From: Streptomyces sp. 6-11-2
GTDB lineage: Bacteria > Actinomycetota > Actinomycetes > Streptomycetales > Streptomycetaceae
DNA: 64,000 bases
Direction of reading: 5' to 3'
Assembly (NCBI RefSeq): GCF_006540305.1
Contig: NZ_BJOR01000001.1
Location: 7,006,001 to 7,070,000, forward strand
Shown piece by piece: positions 44,012-54,089 of the stretch. Under the pieces are notes generated by a model. That model was not told where the DNA came from. It searched no databases and saw only the letters and a list, made by a program, of their open reading frames with translations. The position numbers and the translations under genes were made by a program. How positions within the stretch are numbered: the first letter of the stretch is position 1; each line of letters starts with the position of its first letter.

Positions 44012-44907
44012 CGGTCACCCACACCATGCGGTGCCCGGCTCACGATGTCGGCGCCCAGTTGGTGCAGGGCGTGGGCGAGCGCGTCGGCGAGGGTGGCGCG
44101 GGTGACGACCGTGCCCAGGTCCAGGCCGAGGTGGACGATGGTCTGGGCGATGGCGGGGCGGATGCCGGAGACCACGCACTCGGCGCCCATCAGCCGGGCG
44201 GCCGCCACGGTCTTCATCAGGTGCTGGGCGACCAGCGAGTCGACGGTCGGCACCCCGGTGATGTCGAGGATCGCGTAGCGCGCCTGCTGGTCGACGACCG
44301 CCTCGAGCAGTGTCTCCATGACCACCTGGCTGCGGGCGCTGTCGAGCGTTCCGATCAGGGGCACCGCGACGATGCCGTCCCACAGCTTGATGACCGGAGT
44401 GGCCACCTCCAGCAGCTGGAGCCGCTGGCGGTCGATGAGGGCCTGTCCCTCGCTGAGCGCCGTCTGCATCACCACGAGGCGCAGGGTGCCCGTCAGGACC
44501 GTCAGGACGCCGGCGCACTCCCGCAGATGCTCCGCCGGGGCGTCGGCGAGCTCGGCGGTCAGCAGCTCCACCGCGGGCGGCCGCAGGGCGTCCACGTCCC
44601 GAGAGACCTCCGAGGCGGTCAGACCGGTCCTGCCGCGCGCGGCGCCCATCCGCGCCAACTGCTCGCGCACCAGCAGAAAACCGTGGGCGTCCGGGTCGGA
44701 CACCCGCTCGGAGGCGGCCACCTCGGCCAGGGCGTCGACGACGGCGCGGCCCCCCTCCACCGCCTCGTCCCGGGAGACGGTGAACACGGTCCGGAAGAGC
44801 GGCTCCTCGGCCCACCGCTGGGCGATCTGCTCCCTGCGGCGGCGCAGGAAGTCCGCGACCTCGTGCGCCGGCGACCCGTGCTGTGCTGCCGCTGCCTGCT
44901 CCGGCAC
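44008..44907 (-). CDS. rsbR: Stressosome sensor protein RsbR
   Basis: A 299-residue protein. The N-terminal half is all-helical and looks like the RsbRD_N sensor rather than the globin-like N-terminus of Bacillus RsbRA. The C-terminal STAS domain (about 165-285) has DITGVPTVDSLVAQHL and GIRPAIAQTIVHLGLDL. The second phosphorylation site of RsbRA (Thr205) is kept as Thr in IAQTIV; the first (Thr171) is Ser in VDSLVA. The start is GTG at 44907, preceded by AGGAG. It is the first gene of the operon. Confidence 0.9.
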   Translation of the reverse strand: MPEQAAAAQHGSPAHEVADFLRRRREQIAQRWAEEPLFRTVFTVSRDEAVEGGRAVVDALAEVAASERVSDPDAHGFLLVREQLARMGAARGRTGLTASEVSRDVDALRPPAVELLTAELADAPAEHLRECAGVLTVLTGTLRLVVMQTALSEGQALIDRQRLQLLEVATPVIKLWDGIVAVPLIGTLDSARSQVVMETLLEAVVDQQARYAILDITGVPTVDSLVAQHLMKTVAAARLMGAECVVSGIRPAIAQTIVHLGLDLGTVVTRATLADALAHALHQLGADIVSRAPHGVGDR

Positions 44908-45112
44908 CTGCTCAACTCCTCATCCGCGTTGCACCGTTGCGAATCCGCCCCCGGGCGGCACGGCGGTGCGACCGTTGCCGGGCGACAACTGTAACCACAG
45001 GCCGACTTCGCACGACACGGCGTCCGGACGGCGCGGCCCGGGCCCCGAAATCGGCCGGGACGGGCCACCGGGGCGAGCCGACAGCCCGCGTCAACCCTGC
45101 GAGAGTGCCGGC

Positions 45113-45718
45113 GTGACGTCCTCCCGCCCGCCGGGCGAGGTGGCGCGCGCGACCTCCACGGCGGCCGAGCTGCTGGAGGTCCTGTGGGGCCGCGCGCCCA
45201 CTGCGCCCGTCTCCGCCGCCCGGCTCAGGGTGCTGCTCATCCTGGAACACGACGAAGGCATCAACCTGCGCACCCTCGCCGGAGCCCTGGGCTCCCCACC
45301 GCCGTCCACGAGCAGGCTCCGCGACCGGCTGGAGGCGGGGGGCTTCGTACGGCGGCAGGTGGCCGCCAGCAGCCGCCGGGAGGGGGAACCGCGCCTCAGC
45401 CGCCGCGGCCGGGCGCTCCTGGCCGACGTGCGTGGGCGCCGGGAGACGGAGCTGCGGTCCGTGCGCGAGCAGATGCCGACGCGCCGGCGGACGGCGCTGC
45501 TGACCGGGCTCGAGGGGTTCTGCGCGGCCGCGTCGGCACTGATCCACGACGGCGGCGCGGCGGGCGACGCCCGCACGGCCCGACACCGCGCCCGTACGCG
45601 CTCCGCGCTCCTGGCGCTCCCCGCGCCTGCCGACGCGCTCACGTCGCCTCCGGCTCCTCCGGCTGCCGGTCCACCAGGGCCAGCGCCTCCTCGGCGGTCC
45701 GCGAGACCGGCACCGTGA
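45113..45718 (+). CDS. MarR-family transcriptional regulator
   Basis: A 201-residue winged-helix protein. The DNA-binding part (about residues 35-105) reads LLILEHDEGINLRTLAGALGSPPPSTSRLRDRLEAGGFVRR and ends with a wing (RREGEPRLSRRGRALL). A Pro/Ala-rich tail follows and overlaps the opposing STAS gene by 80 bases. The start is GTG at 45113. The adjacent stressosome operon starts about 200 bases upstream, divergently, and could be a target. Confidence 0.82.
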   Translation: MTSSRPPGEVARATSTAAELLEVLWGRAPTAPVSAARLRVLLILEHDEGINLRTLAGALGSPPPSTSRLRDRLEAGGFVRRQVAASSRREGEPRLSRRGRALLADVRGRRETELRSVREQMPTRRRTALLTGLEGFCAAASALIHDGGAAGDARTARHRARTRSALLALPAPADALTSPPAPPAAGPPGPAPPRRSARPAP

Positions 45719-46025
45719 TGCTGACCCCCGTGAGATCGAGGATCCGCAGCACCGCCGGGGCCGGGGCGATGATGTGCACGCTGCCCGCCCGCTCCCGGGC
45801 CTCCTGGTACACCCGCAGGATGATGTTCATCCCCGAGGAGTCCATGAAGGGGACCGCGGACAGCTCCAGCAGGAAGTGCCGTCGGCCGTGGTGGAGCTGG
45901 TTGGCCAGATGGGCCTGCAACTCGGTCGCGGTGTCGACGTCCAGGTAACCCTCGACCGTGAGCAGGGCGACATCCTCCCGGGGCAGGGTGACCTCCACGG
46001 ACAGCGGGTTGTGGGCAAGGGGCAC
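45639..46025 (-). CDS. STAS-domain anti-sigma factor antagonist
   Basis: A 128-residue SpoIIAA/RsbV-type protein. The phosphorylation site is in ELSAVPFMDSSGMNIIL. Dephosphorylated, such proteins bind anti-sigma kinases and free the sigma factor. The start is GTG at 46025 with GGAGG 5 bases upstream, better than the TTG at 46037. It ends inside the tail of the convergent MarR gene and stands apart from the rsbR operon. Confidence 0.9.
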   Translation of the reverse strand: MPLAHNPLSVEVTLPREDVALLTVEGYLDVDTATELQAHLANQLHHGRRHFLLELSAVPFMDSSGMNIILRVYQEARERAGSVHIIAPAPAVLRILDLTGVSITVPVSRTAEEALALVDRQPEEPEAT

Positions 46026-46218
46026 GGATACCTCCAACGGGTGCTGACGGCCGGCCAGTGGCGGCTACCCCCGTCGACGCCTTCGACGCACACCGGTCGT
46101 GCACCGGCGACGTGATCCATTTCGCATCACCGGCGACGGGCGGCACCCAGCACTGCGCCTCCGCGCCTACCCCTGAACGGGGCGGCCATGCGCCGGACCG
46201 GGCAGCGACCGCTCGCCG

Positions 46219-48660
46219 TCAGGCGACCCGGATGCCCACGATGCACGTGTCGTCGTCCGTGTCCGACCTGCTGTAGGTCAGCAGCCGGTCCAGCTGCTGG
46301 TCCAGGGGTCCGGGCGCCGAACGGACCGTGGTCAGCAGATGACTGAGCGACTCCTCCACGGAGCGGTCCCGGCGCTCGATCAGACCGTCGGTGTACATCA
46401 ACAGCGTGTCCTGCGGCGCGAACCGAAGCTCCGCCTCCTCGTACGCCGCCTCCGCCACCGCGCCCAGCAGCATGCCCCGGACCAGGGGCAGCGGCGCCGC
46501 CTCCGTGCCGCTGACCAGCACGGGCGGCAGATGCCCCGCCCGGGCCCAGCGCAGGGTGCGCCGCCGGGGGTCGTACAGGGCGCAGACCGCGGTGGCGGTG
46601 ACGGCACCGGTCAGATGGTGCGCCACGATGTTGAGCCACGACAGCAGCTGGCCGGGCCCGGCCCCGGTCACGGCCAGGCCCCGCAGCGCGTTGCGCAGCA
46701 CCACCATGCTGGTGGCCGCCTCGATGCCGTGGCCGGCGACGTCGCCGACGCACAGCAGCACGAGCCCGGAGGGCAGCACCACGGCGTCGTACCAGTCGCC
46801 GCCCACCAACTGCTCGGTCTCCGCCGGCCGGTAGCGCACCGCGACCTCCAGCCCGCTCACCCGCAGCGGCGCCCGGGTCGGAGGCATGATGGCGTGCTGC
46901 AACTGGAGCGTCAGCCGGTTGCGTTCGGTCGCCTGCTGCTCGGTGTGCGCGAGCTGGTCGCGCGTGGCGGCGAGCGCGACCTCCGTCCAGTGCTGCGCGG
47001 AGATGTCCTGGTAGGCGCCGCGCACCACGAACAGCCGCCCGTCGGTGTCCAGGACCGGCTCGGCCACCACCCGGATGTGCCGCGTCACCCCGTCGGGCCG
47101 CTGGAGCCGGAAGGCCGCGGAGGCCGGGTGGCGGTGGTGCAGCAGCGTGCGCAGGAACCGCCCGATGGCCACGGCGTCGTCCGGGTGGGCGTGCGCGGGC
47201 AGCTCCTCCAACGGCACCGGGGTGCTCGACGGGGCGCGGCCGTAGAGGCCGAACAGCTGGTCGTTCCAGGTGATCTCGCCCGTCAGCAGGTTCTCCTCGA
47301 AGCCGCCGATGCGGCCGAGGCGCTGCGCGTGCTGGAGCAGGCTCGCCAGCCGTGCCGTCTCGTCCTCGATGCGCCATATCAGCAGCACGCTGCCGCCGTG
47401 CCGGCTGATGCTGATGTCCGCCACCGCCGACAGCGGCACCTGGTCGACCAGCGCCGTCAGATGCATCCGGTGCGCCCGGTACACCTCACCCGTGGCGTAC
47501 ACCCGCTCCACCCGCTGGAACAGCTCGCTCTTCCCGGCGGCCATGGGAAAGGCCTCCAGGAGCAGCGCGCCGTTGACCACGGCCCGCGGCCGGCCCGCCG
47601 GATCCAGGAAGCGGCTGTTGACGTGCTGGATGCGGAAGTCCACCAGCTGCCCGTCGCCGTCGACGTGCGGGACCAGCACCAGGGCCGGGTCGTGCAGTCC
47701 GTCGGCCAGGTCCATCAGCTCGGCGGTGTCCGGCAGCACCCGCGGTTCCCGTCCCGCGTCCTGGCCCGGCGTGGACGTCTCCAGGGTGTGCGCGCACAGT
47801 TCGGCGAGGGCCTCCACCTGACGTACGACCTGGGGTGGCTGCGGCTCCAGCGGTCCGGGCCAGGCGATCTCCAGCACCCCGTGGATCCGGCCGCCGGTGC
47901 CGGCGGGCACCGCCACCCGGCCCCCGTCCGGGTGCAGGTGCCGCCCGATGGTGGGCAGTCCGGTCGTGGCGAGCGAGGTGAACCACTGGCCGGTGCGTTC
48001 GGTGAGTCCACGGCGGGCCACGGTGGCGACCTCCGGCGGCACATAGCGCCACCGGGTGGCCTCCGCCGGGGAGAAACCGGCGCTGCCCGACAGGGCCAGC
48101 GAGCCGTCGGCGCCCGCCGCCCAGACCGCCACGGCCACCGCGCCCAGCGGGCGCAGTGCGTGCTCCAGCAGCGAGTCGGCGACGGCCTGGGTGTCGTCCG
48201 CCGCCAGTGCCCCGCTCTCCGCGGCCCGCAGCCGCACGGCCGAGTCGCGCTCCGCCGCCCTCTCGGCGGCGGCCAGGAAGGCGTCGGTGACCTCGGAGAC
48301 GCGGTCGCGGGCGGCCTGGTTGATGACCTCCACCGCGAACTCCAGCGGCGTCACCCGGGCCTGCCCGGCCAGCTCGGCGAGCTGCCGGGCGGCCTGCGCC
48401 GGACCGCAGCCCAGCCGCTCCACCAGGATGCCCTTGGCGAGTTCGATCAGGGCCCGGCCCTCGGCCTCCGCCTGCGCGGCGCGTACTTCGCGGCGCAGCC
48501 GCTCCACGGTGGCGGCCAGCCGCCCCACGGGGGACGTGGGGGAGGCCCCCGAGGGATCGGCCGGTGCCGGGCCGCCGGCGGGCGGCTGCGCCCCCGACAC
48601 GGACGGCTCCGGAACCGGCCCGGCGCCGGCCGGATCGCGCTGCTGCTCGGACGTGCTCAC
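46219..48660 (-). CDS. ANTAR-GAF-PAS-PP2C multidomain phosphatase
   Basis: An 813-residue regulator. A Pro/Ala-rich N-terminus is followed by an ANTAR-like helical region (about 65-110: ALIELAKGILVERLGCGPAQAARQLAELA). A GAF domain (about 120-310), two PAS-type domains (about 315-440 and 450-575) and a PP2C/SpoIIE phosphatase (about 600-813) follow. The phosphatase has GGDWYDAVVL, VGDVAGHGIEAA, YTDGLIERR and DDDTCIV. ANTAR domains bind RNA in other proteins; whether this one does is not known. GTG at 48660 has GAGGAG upstream. Confidence 0.9.
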   Translation of the reverse strand: MSTSEQQRDPAGAGPVPEPSVSGAQPPAGGPAPADPSGASPTSPVGRLAATVERLRREVRAAQAEAEGRALIELAKGILVERLGCGPAQAARQLAELAGQARVTPLEFAVEVINQAARDRVSEVTDAFLAAAERAAERDSAVRLRAAESGALAADDTQAVADSLLEHALRPLGAVAVAVWAAGADGSLALSGSAGFSPAEATRWRYVPPEVATVARRGLTERTGQWFTSLATTGLPTIGRHLHPDGGRVAVPAGTGGRIHGVLEIAWPGPLEPQPPQVVRQVEALAELCAHTLETSTPGQDAGREPRVLPDTAELMDLADGLHDPALVLVPHVDGDGQLVDFRIQHVNSRFLDPAGRPRAVVNGALLLEAFPMAAGKSELFQRVERVYATGEVYRAHRMHLTALVDQVPLSAVADISISRHGGSVLLIWRIEDETARLASLLQHAQRLGRIGGFEENLLTGEITWNDQLFGLYGRAPSSTPVPLEELPAHAHPDDAVAIGRFLRTLLHHRHPASAAFRLQRPDGVTRHIRVVAEPVLDTDGRLFVVRGAYQDISAQHWTEVALAATRDQLAHTEQQATERNRLTLQLQHAIMPPTRAPLRVSGLEVAVRYRPAETEQLVGGDWYDAVVLPSGLVLLCVGDVAGHGIEAATSMVVLRNALRGLAVTGAGPGQLLSWLNIVAHHLTGAVTATAVCALYDPRRRTLRWARAGHLPPVLVSGTEAAPLPLVRGMLLGAVAEAAYEEAELRFAPQDTLLMYTDGLIERRDRSVEESLSHLLTTVRSAPGPLDQQLDRLLTYSRSDTDDDTCIVGIRVA

Positions 48661-48757
48661 GATGGACAAGCTCCTCGGCTGAACGGCGCTGGGGTGCGGG
48701 AGGTGCCGCGGCGGACCGGGCCCGCCCCGCCGCTGCGCGGGGCGGACACCGACGCGC

Positions 48758-51700
48758 TCACGCGGACAGCCAGTGCCGGACGCAGGCGATGAGGTCGTCC
48801 GTGTCGACGGGCTTGGTGACGTAGTCGCTCGCCCCGGACGCCAGTGACTTCTCCCGGTCCCCGGGCATCGCCTTCGCGGTGACGGCGATGATCGGCAGCT
48901 CGGCGTACTGCGGCAGCCTGCGGATCTCGGACGTCGCGGTGTAGCCGTCCATCTCCGGCATCATCACGTCCATCAGGACGAGCGCGACGTCGGGGTTGCC
49001 GACGAGCGTCTCGATGCCCTTGCGCCCGTTCTCCGCGTGCAGCACCCGGAAGCCGTGCAGCTCCAGGATCCCGCTCAGCGCGAACAGGTTGCGCGCGTCG
49101 TCGTCGACGACGAGGACGGTATGGCCCGAGAAGGCACCGTCGACGGGTGGCGCGAGGTCCTGCGGCTCGTCGGCCCGTACCAGGGACAGCACGTCCCCGG
49201 GTTCCTCGGCCGACAGGTGCAGGGCGACGCGCTCGCGCAACTCGTCGAGGCTGGAGAGGAATTCGAGCGATCCGTCGTCCCCGCGCGAGCGCAGCGCCTC
49301 CGCCCGGGCCACGTCCGGACGCCGACCGCTGTGCACGAGCACCGGTACGCCCGCCAGCGCCGAGTCGCCCTGGAGCGCCCGGAGGAACCGGGACGCCTCC
49401 CGCTCGGGCATGTCCAGGTCGAGGACGACGCAGTGGCACGGCTCGGCGGCCAGCGCCCCCGCCGCCTCCTGCGCCCCCATGGCGGTGATGACGTCCACGG
49501 TGGGCAGCGCGCCCGCGTCGTCGGCGCTGTGCCGGACCACGTCCGCGACCACGCTCTCGGCCACCAGGGTCAGCAGCCCGCGGGAACGCTCCTCGACGAC
49601 CAGCAGCCGCCGCCTGCGCGGCCCGTCGCCGCCCGAGTGCGCCCGCCCGGCCTCCCGGTCCGCCGTGGCGGCCGGCACCAGCTCGGCCGGGGCCTTCTGC
49701 GGGGTCCTGCCGCCGCCCAGCACCTGCTCGAAGTCGGGGCGGGCCACCGGCAGGAAGAGCGTGAACGTGCTGCCCCGGCCGGGCACGCTGTCCACGGCGA
49801 CGGCACCGCCGAGCAGATGCGCGATCTCCCGCGTGATGGACAGCCCGAGGCCGGTCCCGCCGTACTTGCGGCTGGTGGTGCCGTCCGCCTGCTGGAAGGC
49901 GCCGAAGATCGTCTCCAGGTGCTGTTCCGGGATGCCGATGCCGGTGTCCCTGACCCGGAAGGCCACGACCGCGCCGCCCCGCACGACGCCTCCGGGCACC
50001 TCGTCGTCCGCGGCCGGTTCGATGCACAGCTCGACGCCGCCCTGCTCGGTGAACTTCACCGCGTTGGACAGCAGGTTGCGCAGGATCTGGCGCAGCCGTG
50101 AGTCGTCGGTGAGCAGGTCCGCGGGCGCGCCCGCCGCGGTGGTGACCGCGAACTGAAGGCCCTTCTGCGTCGTCATCGGCTGGAAGGTGGCCTCGACGTA
50201 GTCGATGAGCTGGCGCAGCGACACCCGCTCCGGGGTGACGTCCATCTTGCCCGCCTCGACCTTCGACAGGTCCAGGATGTCGTTGATCAGCTGGAGCAGG
50301 TCACTGCCCGCGGAGTGGATGATCCCCGCGTACTCGACCTGCTTCGGGGTGAGGTTGCGCGAGGGGTTCTGGGCGAGCAACTGGGCGAGGATGAGCAGGC
50401 TGTTGAGCGGGGTGCGCAGCTCGTGGCTCATGTTCGCCAGGAACTCCGACTTGTACTTGGAGGCCAGCGACAACTGCTGGGCGCGGGCCTCCAGTTCCTG
50501 CCGGGCCTGCTCGATCTGGAGGTTCTTCGCCTCGATGTCGCGGTTCTGCTCCGCCAGCAGCGAGGCCTTGTCCTCCAGTTCGGCGTTGGAGCGCTGGAGC
50601 TCGTCCTGCTGGGACTGCAACTCGGCCGAGCGGGCCTGGAGTTCGGCCGTCAGCCGCTGGGACTCGTCGAGCAGCTCATCCGTGCGGGCGTTGGCCACGA
50701 TGGTGTTGACGTTGACCCCGAGGGCCTCGCGCAACTGCTCCAGGAAGTCCCGGTGGACCGGAGTGAACGCGGTGACCGACGCCAGCTCGATGACGCCGAG
50801 GACCTGGTCCTCGAACAGGATCGGCAACAGGATCAGCGCGGTCGGCACCGCCTGGCCGAGTCCGGAGGAGATGGTGACGTACCCCGCCGGCAGTTCGCCG
50901 ACCGTGATGGTACGGCGGCTGCGCGCGGCCTGGCCGACCAGTGAGCGGCCGAAGGAGAACCGGGTGGGCCGGTCGTCGTCGGGCCTGCCGTAGGAGCCGA
51001 CGAGCCGCAGCTCGGGGCCGCGCTCGCCGTCCTCGGCCAGATAGAAGGCGCCGTACTGGGCCGACACCAGCGGGGTCAGCTCATCCATGATCAGCTCGGC
51101 CACGACCGGCAGGTCGCGGTGCCCCTGCATCAGGCTGGTGATCCGCGCCAGGTTGGACTTGAGCCAGTCCTGCTCCTGGTTGGCCCGGGTGGTCTCGCGC
51201 AGGGACTCCACCATGGAGTTGATGTTGTCCTTGAGTTCGGCGACCTCGCCGGAGGCCTCCACGGTGATCGAGCGGGTCAGGTCGCCCTCCGCCACGGCGC
51301 TGGCCACCGCGCCGATCGCCCGCACCTGCCGGGTCAGGTTGCCGGCCAGTTCGTTGACGTTCTCCGTGAGCCGCTTCCAGGTGCCCGAGACGCCCTCGAC
51401 CTCGGCCTGTCCGCCGAGGCGTCCCTCGGTGCCGACCTCGCGGGCGACGCGGGTGACCTCGTCGGCGAAGGCGGAGAGGGTGTCGACCATCGTGTTGATG
51501 GTCGTCTTCAGCTCCAGGATCTCCCCGCGCGCGTCGACGTCGATCTTCTTCGACAGGTCGCCCCTGGCCACCGCGGTCGTCACCAGCGCGATGTTGCGCA
51601 CCTGACCGGTGAGGTTGTTCGCCATCGAGTTGACGTTGTCGGTCAGGTCCTTCCAGGTGCCCGCGACGTTGGGCACGTGTGCCTGTCCGCCGAGGCGTCC

Positions 51701-52756
51701 CTCGGTGCCGACCTCGCGGGCGACGCGGGTGACCTCGTCGGCGAACGCGGACAGGGTGTCGACCATCGTGTTGATCACGTCGGCCAGGGCCGCGACCTCG
51801 CCCTCGGCCTCTACCGTGATCTTGCGGGACAGATCGCCGCGGGCCACGGCAGTGGCGACCTGGGCGATCGAGCGGACCTGCCCGGTCAGGTTGGACGCCA
51901 TCACGTTGACGTTGTCGGTGAGGTCCTTCCACGTCCCGGAGACGCCCTGGACGTCGGCCTGTCCGCCGAGGCGCCCTTCCGTTCCGACCTCCCGGGCGAC
52001 GCGGGTGACCTCGTCGGCGAAGGCGGAGAGCTGGTCGACCATCGTGTTGATGGTGTTCTTGAGTTCGAGGATCTCGCCGCGGGCGTCGACGGTGATCTTC
52101 TGGGAGAGGTCGCCCTCGGCGACCGCGGTCGTCACCTGGGCGACGTTGCGGACCTGGGCGGTGAGGTTGCCCGCCATGAAGTTGACGGAGTCGGTCAGAT
52201 CCCGCCACACACCCGCCACTCCGGGCACCTTGGCCTGTCCGCCGAGGCGTCCTTCGGTGCCGACTTCCCGGGCGACGCGGGTGACCTCGTCGGCGAACGC
52301 GGAGAGCTGGTCGACCATCGTGTTGACGGTCTCCTTCAGTTGCAGGATCTCGCCGCGCGCGGGCACGTCGATCTTCTGCGACAGATCACCCTTGGCCACC
52401 GCCGTCGCCACCTGCGCGATGTCGCGCACCTGGGTGGTGAGGTTGCCCGCCATGGCATTGACCGAGTCGGTCAGATCGGCCCAGGTGCCCGAGACCCCCG
52501 GCACCTCCGCCTGACCGCCGAGCGTGCCCTCGGTGCCGACCTCCCGGGCCACCCGGGTGACTTCGGAGGTGAACACGGACAACTGGTCGACCATCCCGTT
52601 GAACACGGTCGCGATGTCGCCCATGAGCCCGTCCGTGTCCTCCGGCAGGCGCGTGCCGAAGTCGCCGTCCCGCACGGCCGTCAGGCCGGCCAGGAGCTGC
52701 CGCAGCTCCCGGTCGCCCGGAACGGCGTCGAGGACCTCGGTTCTGTCGCTGGTCAT
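48758..52756 (-). CDS. HAMP-repeat hybrid histidine kinase with two receiver domains
   Basis: A 1,332-residue soluble hybrid kinase. Residues about 30-530 hold six HAMP-type units; five are encoded by exact 276-bp repeats. A GAF domain (about 545-690) is followed by a long coiled coil (about 690-765). The kinase core has phospho-acceptor His778 in [15 protein letters not shown] box [10 protein letters not shown] and [10 protein letters not shown] degenerate receiver (about 1050-1165) and a full receiver (about 1190-1332; Asp1263 in [11 protein letters not shown]) follow. The domain order resembles nuf-like kinases such as Streptomyces OsaA, which act in osmoadaptation. ATG at 52756 follows GAGGGTGCGC. 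Confidence 0.9.
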   Translation of the reverse strand: MTSDRTEVLDAVPGDRELRQLLAGLTAVRDGDFGTRLPEDTDGLMGDIATVFNGMVDQLSVFTSEVTRVAREVGTEGTLGGQAEVPGVSGTWADLTDSVNAMAGNLTTQVRDIAQVATAVAKGDLSQKIDVPARGEILQLKETVNTMVDQLSAFADEVTRVAREVGTEGRLGGQAKVPGVAGVWRDLTDSVNFMAGNLTAQVRNVAQVTTAVAEGDLSQKITVDARGEILELKNTINTMVDQLSAFADEVTRVAREVGTEGRLGGQADVQGVSGTWKDLTDNVNVMASNLTGQVRSIAQVATAVARGDLSRKITVEAEGEVAALADVINTMVDTLSAFADEVTRVAREVGTEGRLGGQAHVPNVAGTWKDLTDNVNSMANNLTGQVRNIALVTTAVARGDLSKKIDVDARGEILELKTTINTMVDTLSAFADEVTRVAREVGTEGRLGGQAEVEGVSGTWKRLTENVNELAGNLTRQVRAIGAVASAVAEGDLTRSITVEASGEVAELKDNINSMVESLRETTRANQEQDWLKSNLARITSLMQGHRDLPVVAELIMDELTPLVSAQYGAFYLAEDGERGPELRLVGSYGRPDDDRPTRFSFGRSLVGQAARSRRTITVGELPAGYVTISSGLGQAVPTALILLPILFEDQVLGVIELASVTAFTPVHRDFLEQLREALGVNVNTIVANARTDELLDESQRLTAELQARSAELQSQQDELQRSNAELEDKASLLAEQNRDIEAKNLQIEQARQELEARAQQLSLASKYKSEFLANMSHELRTPLNSLLILAQLLAQNPSRNLTPKQVEYAGIIHSAGSDLLQLINDILDLSKVEAGKMDVTPERVSLRQLIDYVEATFQPMTTQKGLQFAVTTAAGAPADLLTDDSRLRQILRNLLSNAVKFTEQGGVELCIEPAADDEVPGGVVRGGAVVAFRVRDTGIGIPEQHLETIFGAFQQADGTTSRKYGGTGLGLSITREIAHLLGGAVAVDSVPGRGSTFTLFLPVARPDFEQVLGGGRTPQKAPAELVPAATADREAGRAHSGGDGPRRRRLLVVEERSRGLLTLVAESVVADVVRHSADDAGALPTVDVITAMGAQEAAGALAAEPCHCVVLDLDMPEREASRFLRALQGDSALAGVPVLVHSGRRPDVARAEALRSRGDDGSLEFLSSLDELRERVALHLSAEEPGDVLSLVRADEPQDLAPPVDGAFSGHTVLVVDDDARNLFALSGILELHGFRVLHAENGRKGIETLVGNPDVALVLMDVMMPEMDGYTATSEIRRLPQYAELPIIAVTAKAMPGDREKSLASGASDYVTKPVDTDDLIACVRHWLSA
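51300..52680 (-). repeat. Five tandem 276-bp repeats encoding HAMP units
   Basis: The anchor GTGACCTCGTCGGCGAA recurs with its last bases at equivalent positions from 51461, 51737, 52013 and 52289, with a variant at 52565. The spacing is exactly 276 bases (92 codons) each time. The translated unit runs [19 protein letters not shown] to [11 protein letters not shown]. Nucleotide identity between copies is high, which suggests recent duplication or gene conversion. The outer limits are approximate. Confidence 0.85.
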
Positions 52757-52967
52757 GCGCACCCTCGTCCCGCTCCCCAGGAGTCCCCGCCGGTGAGGAC
52801 TCGGACATCTCCAACGGGCCGCCGCGGGCCCGCCGACGTGCGTGCATTTCCGCGATTTTCACGGATCTGCGTGATGAGAAATACGCCGCAGGCTAACCCA
52901 CTCGGCCCGCCCCGAACAAAACACGTGCGTCAATATCCGGCCCGGTGAATTCGCCCCCGTACGCCGT

Positions 52968-52992
52968 GCATGACCTCGTGGTTCAGGGGTAC
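52968..52992 (+). promoter_or_regulatory. Candidate SigB-type promoter in the 315-base divergent gap
   Basis: GCAT (52968-52971) and GGGTAC (52987-52992), 15 bases apart, fit the SigB/SigH-type consensus (GNNT, 14-16 bases, GGGTAC/T). It would direct transcription of the STAS gene starting at 53072. The remaining gap between the hybrid kinase and this gene (52757-53071) shows nothing else clear. Confidence 0.4.
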
Positions 52993-53071
52993 GCGGGTGT
53001 TTTGACCGCACGGCGTACCGCATGACGTCCCGTGCGGAAGAACCCGAAGACCCCGGCCCCGGAAACCCCGT

Positions 53072-53479
53072 ATGACAACAATGCCGCCTTCGCCCTTCAG
53101 CCTCTCCGCGGAGACCCGTGGATCCGTCGCCGTGGTGCGCGTGGGAGGCGACCTCGACTACCTCACCCGCGGCCAACTCCTGGACACGGTGACCGTGGTG
53201 CTCACCCGGCGCCACGCGGCACGGCACCCGGTCGCCGCCGTACGCCTGGAGTTCTCGCGACTCGAGAGCGTCGACTCCTCCGGCCTGTCCGCGCTGCTCC
53301 AGATCCGGCGCCTCCTGGACGAGGCGGGCGTCGCACTCCACCTGGACGAGCGTCCGGCCGTCATGGAACGGCTGCTGGACATGACCGGAACGCTGGAACT
53401 GCTCACCTGCCCGCACGGGAACACCTGCCCGCCCGAGAACATCTCCGCGCCCGGGCCCGCCCGTCCGCCGGCGAACTGA
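53072..53479 (+). CDS. STAS-domain anti-sigma factor antagonist
   Basis: A 135-residue STAS protein. The phosphorylation-site region is SRLESVDSSGLSALLQI. A Pro/Cys-rich tail of about 25 residues follows the domain. The start is ATG at 53072. It is divergent from the hybrid kinase and is the third free STAS antagonist-type protein in the hub, counting RsbS. Confidence 0.88.
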   Translation: MTTMPPSPFSLSAETRGSVAVVRVGGDLDYLTRGQLLDTVTVVLTRRHAARHPVAAVRLEFSRLESVDSSGLSALLQIRRLLDEAGVALHLDERPAVMERLLDMTGTLELLTCPHGNTCPPENISAPGPARPPAN

Positions 53480-53634
53480 GCCCGCGTGGCGACCGCGGCT
53501 CCCGCACCCCCGCTCTTCACGGCGCGGCGCCGAATGCCGTGGTCGGAGAAGGGTAGTTGGTGCGGTGGGAGCCGACGGACCGGGACCGCCGGCCCGAGGC
53601 TCGTGACACGTCAGCCCGGGGAGGAAGGAGCAGC

Positions 53635-54006
53635 GTGACCATAGACAGAATCTGGTCGTATCCGCCGCAGGTCGCTCGTACCGAGGAAGAGGACCTGACC
53701 GGCTTCACCGTCGTCGCCACCGACGGCACCGTGGGCCACGTGGACCGGGAGGGCGGCCACTCCGGGATGCGGCACCTGGTCGTGGACACCGGGGTGTGGG
53801 TGTTCGGCAGGAGCATGCTGGTGCCGGTCGGCATGGTCGCCGGGATCGACCCCTCGGAGAGGAGGATCACGGTGGCCTGTTCGCGCGGCCAGATCAAGGC
53901 GGCGCCGCCCTTCAGGACCGACAGCGAGACCAGGGACCCGGAGTATCTGACGCGCGTGGCCGCCTACTACCACGGGCTTCCGCCGCGCGAGGCGACCAGC
54001 GCCTGA
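53635..54006 (+). CDS. PRC-barrel domain protein
   Basis: A 123-residue small protein with a PRC-barrel-like fold (LTGFTVVATDGTVGHVDREG, LVVDTGVWVFGRSMLVPVGMVAGID). In Streptomyces such proteins often sit in stress loci; their role is unknown. The start is GTG at 53635 with a strong GGGGAGGAAGGAG upstream. It follows the STAS gene by 155 bases. Confidence 0.82.
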   Translation: MTIDRIWSYPPQVARTEEEDLTGFTVVATDGTVGHVDREGGHSGMRHLVVDTGVWVFGRSMLVPVGMVAGIDPSERRITVACSRGQIKAAPPFRTDSETRDPEYLTRVAAYYHGLPPREATSA

Positions 54007-54089
54007 ACCGGCGCGGCCCGCGGGGCGGGTCGCGACACCGCGACCGAGCCCGGACCCCGTTCGCAGCCGGGGCTCCGGGTGATCGGGGC

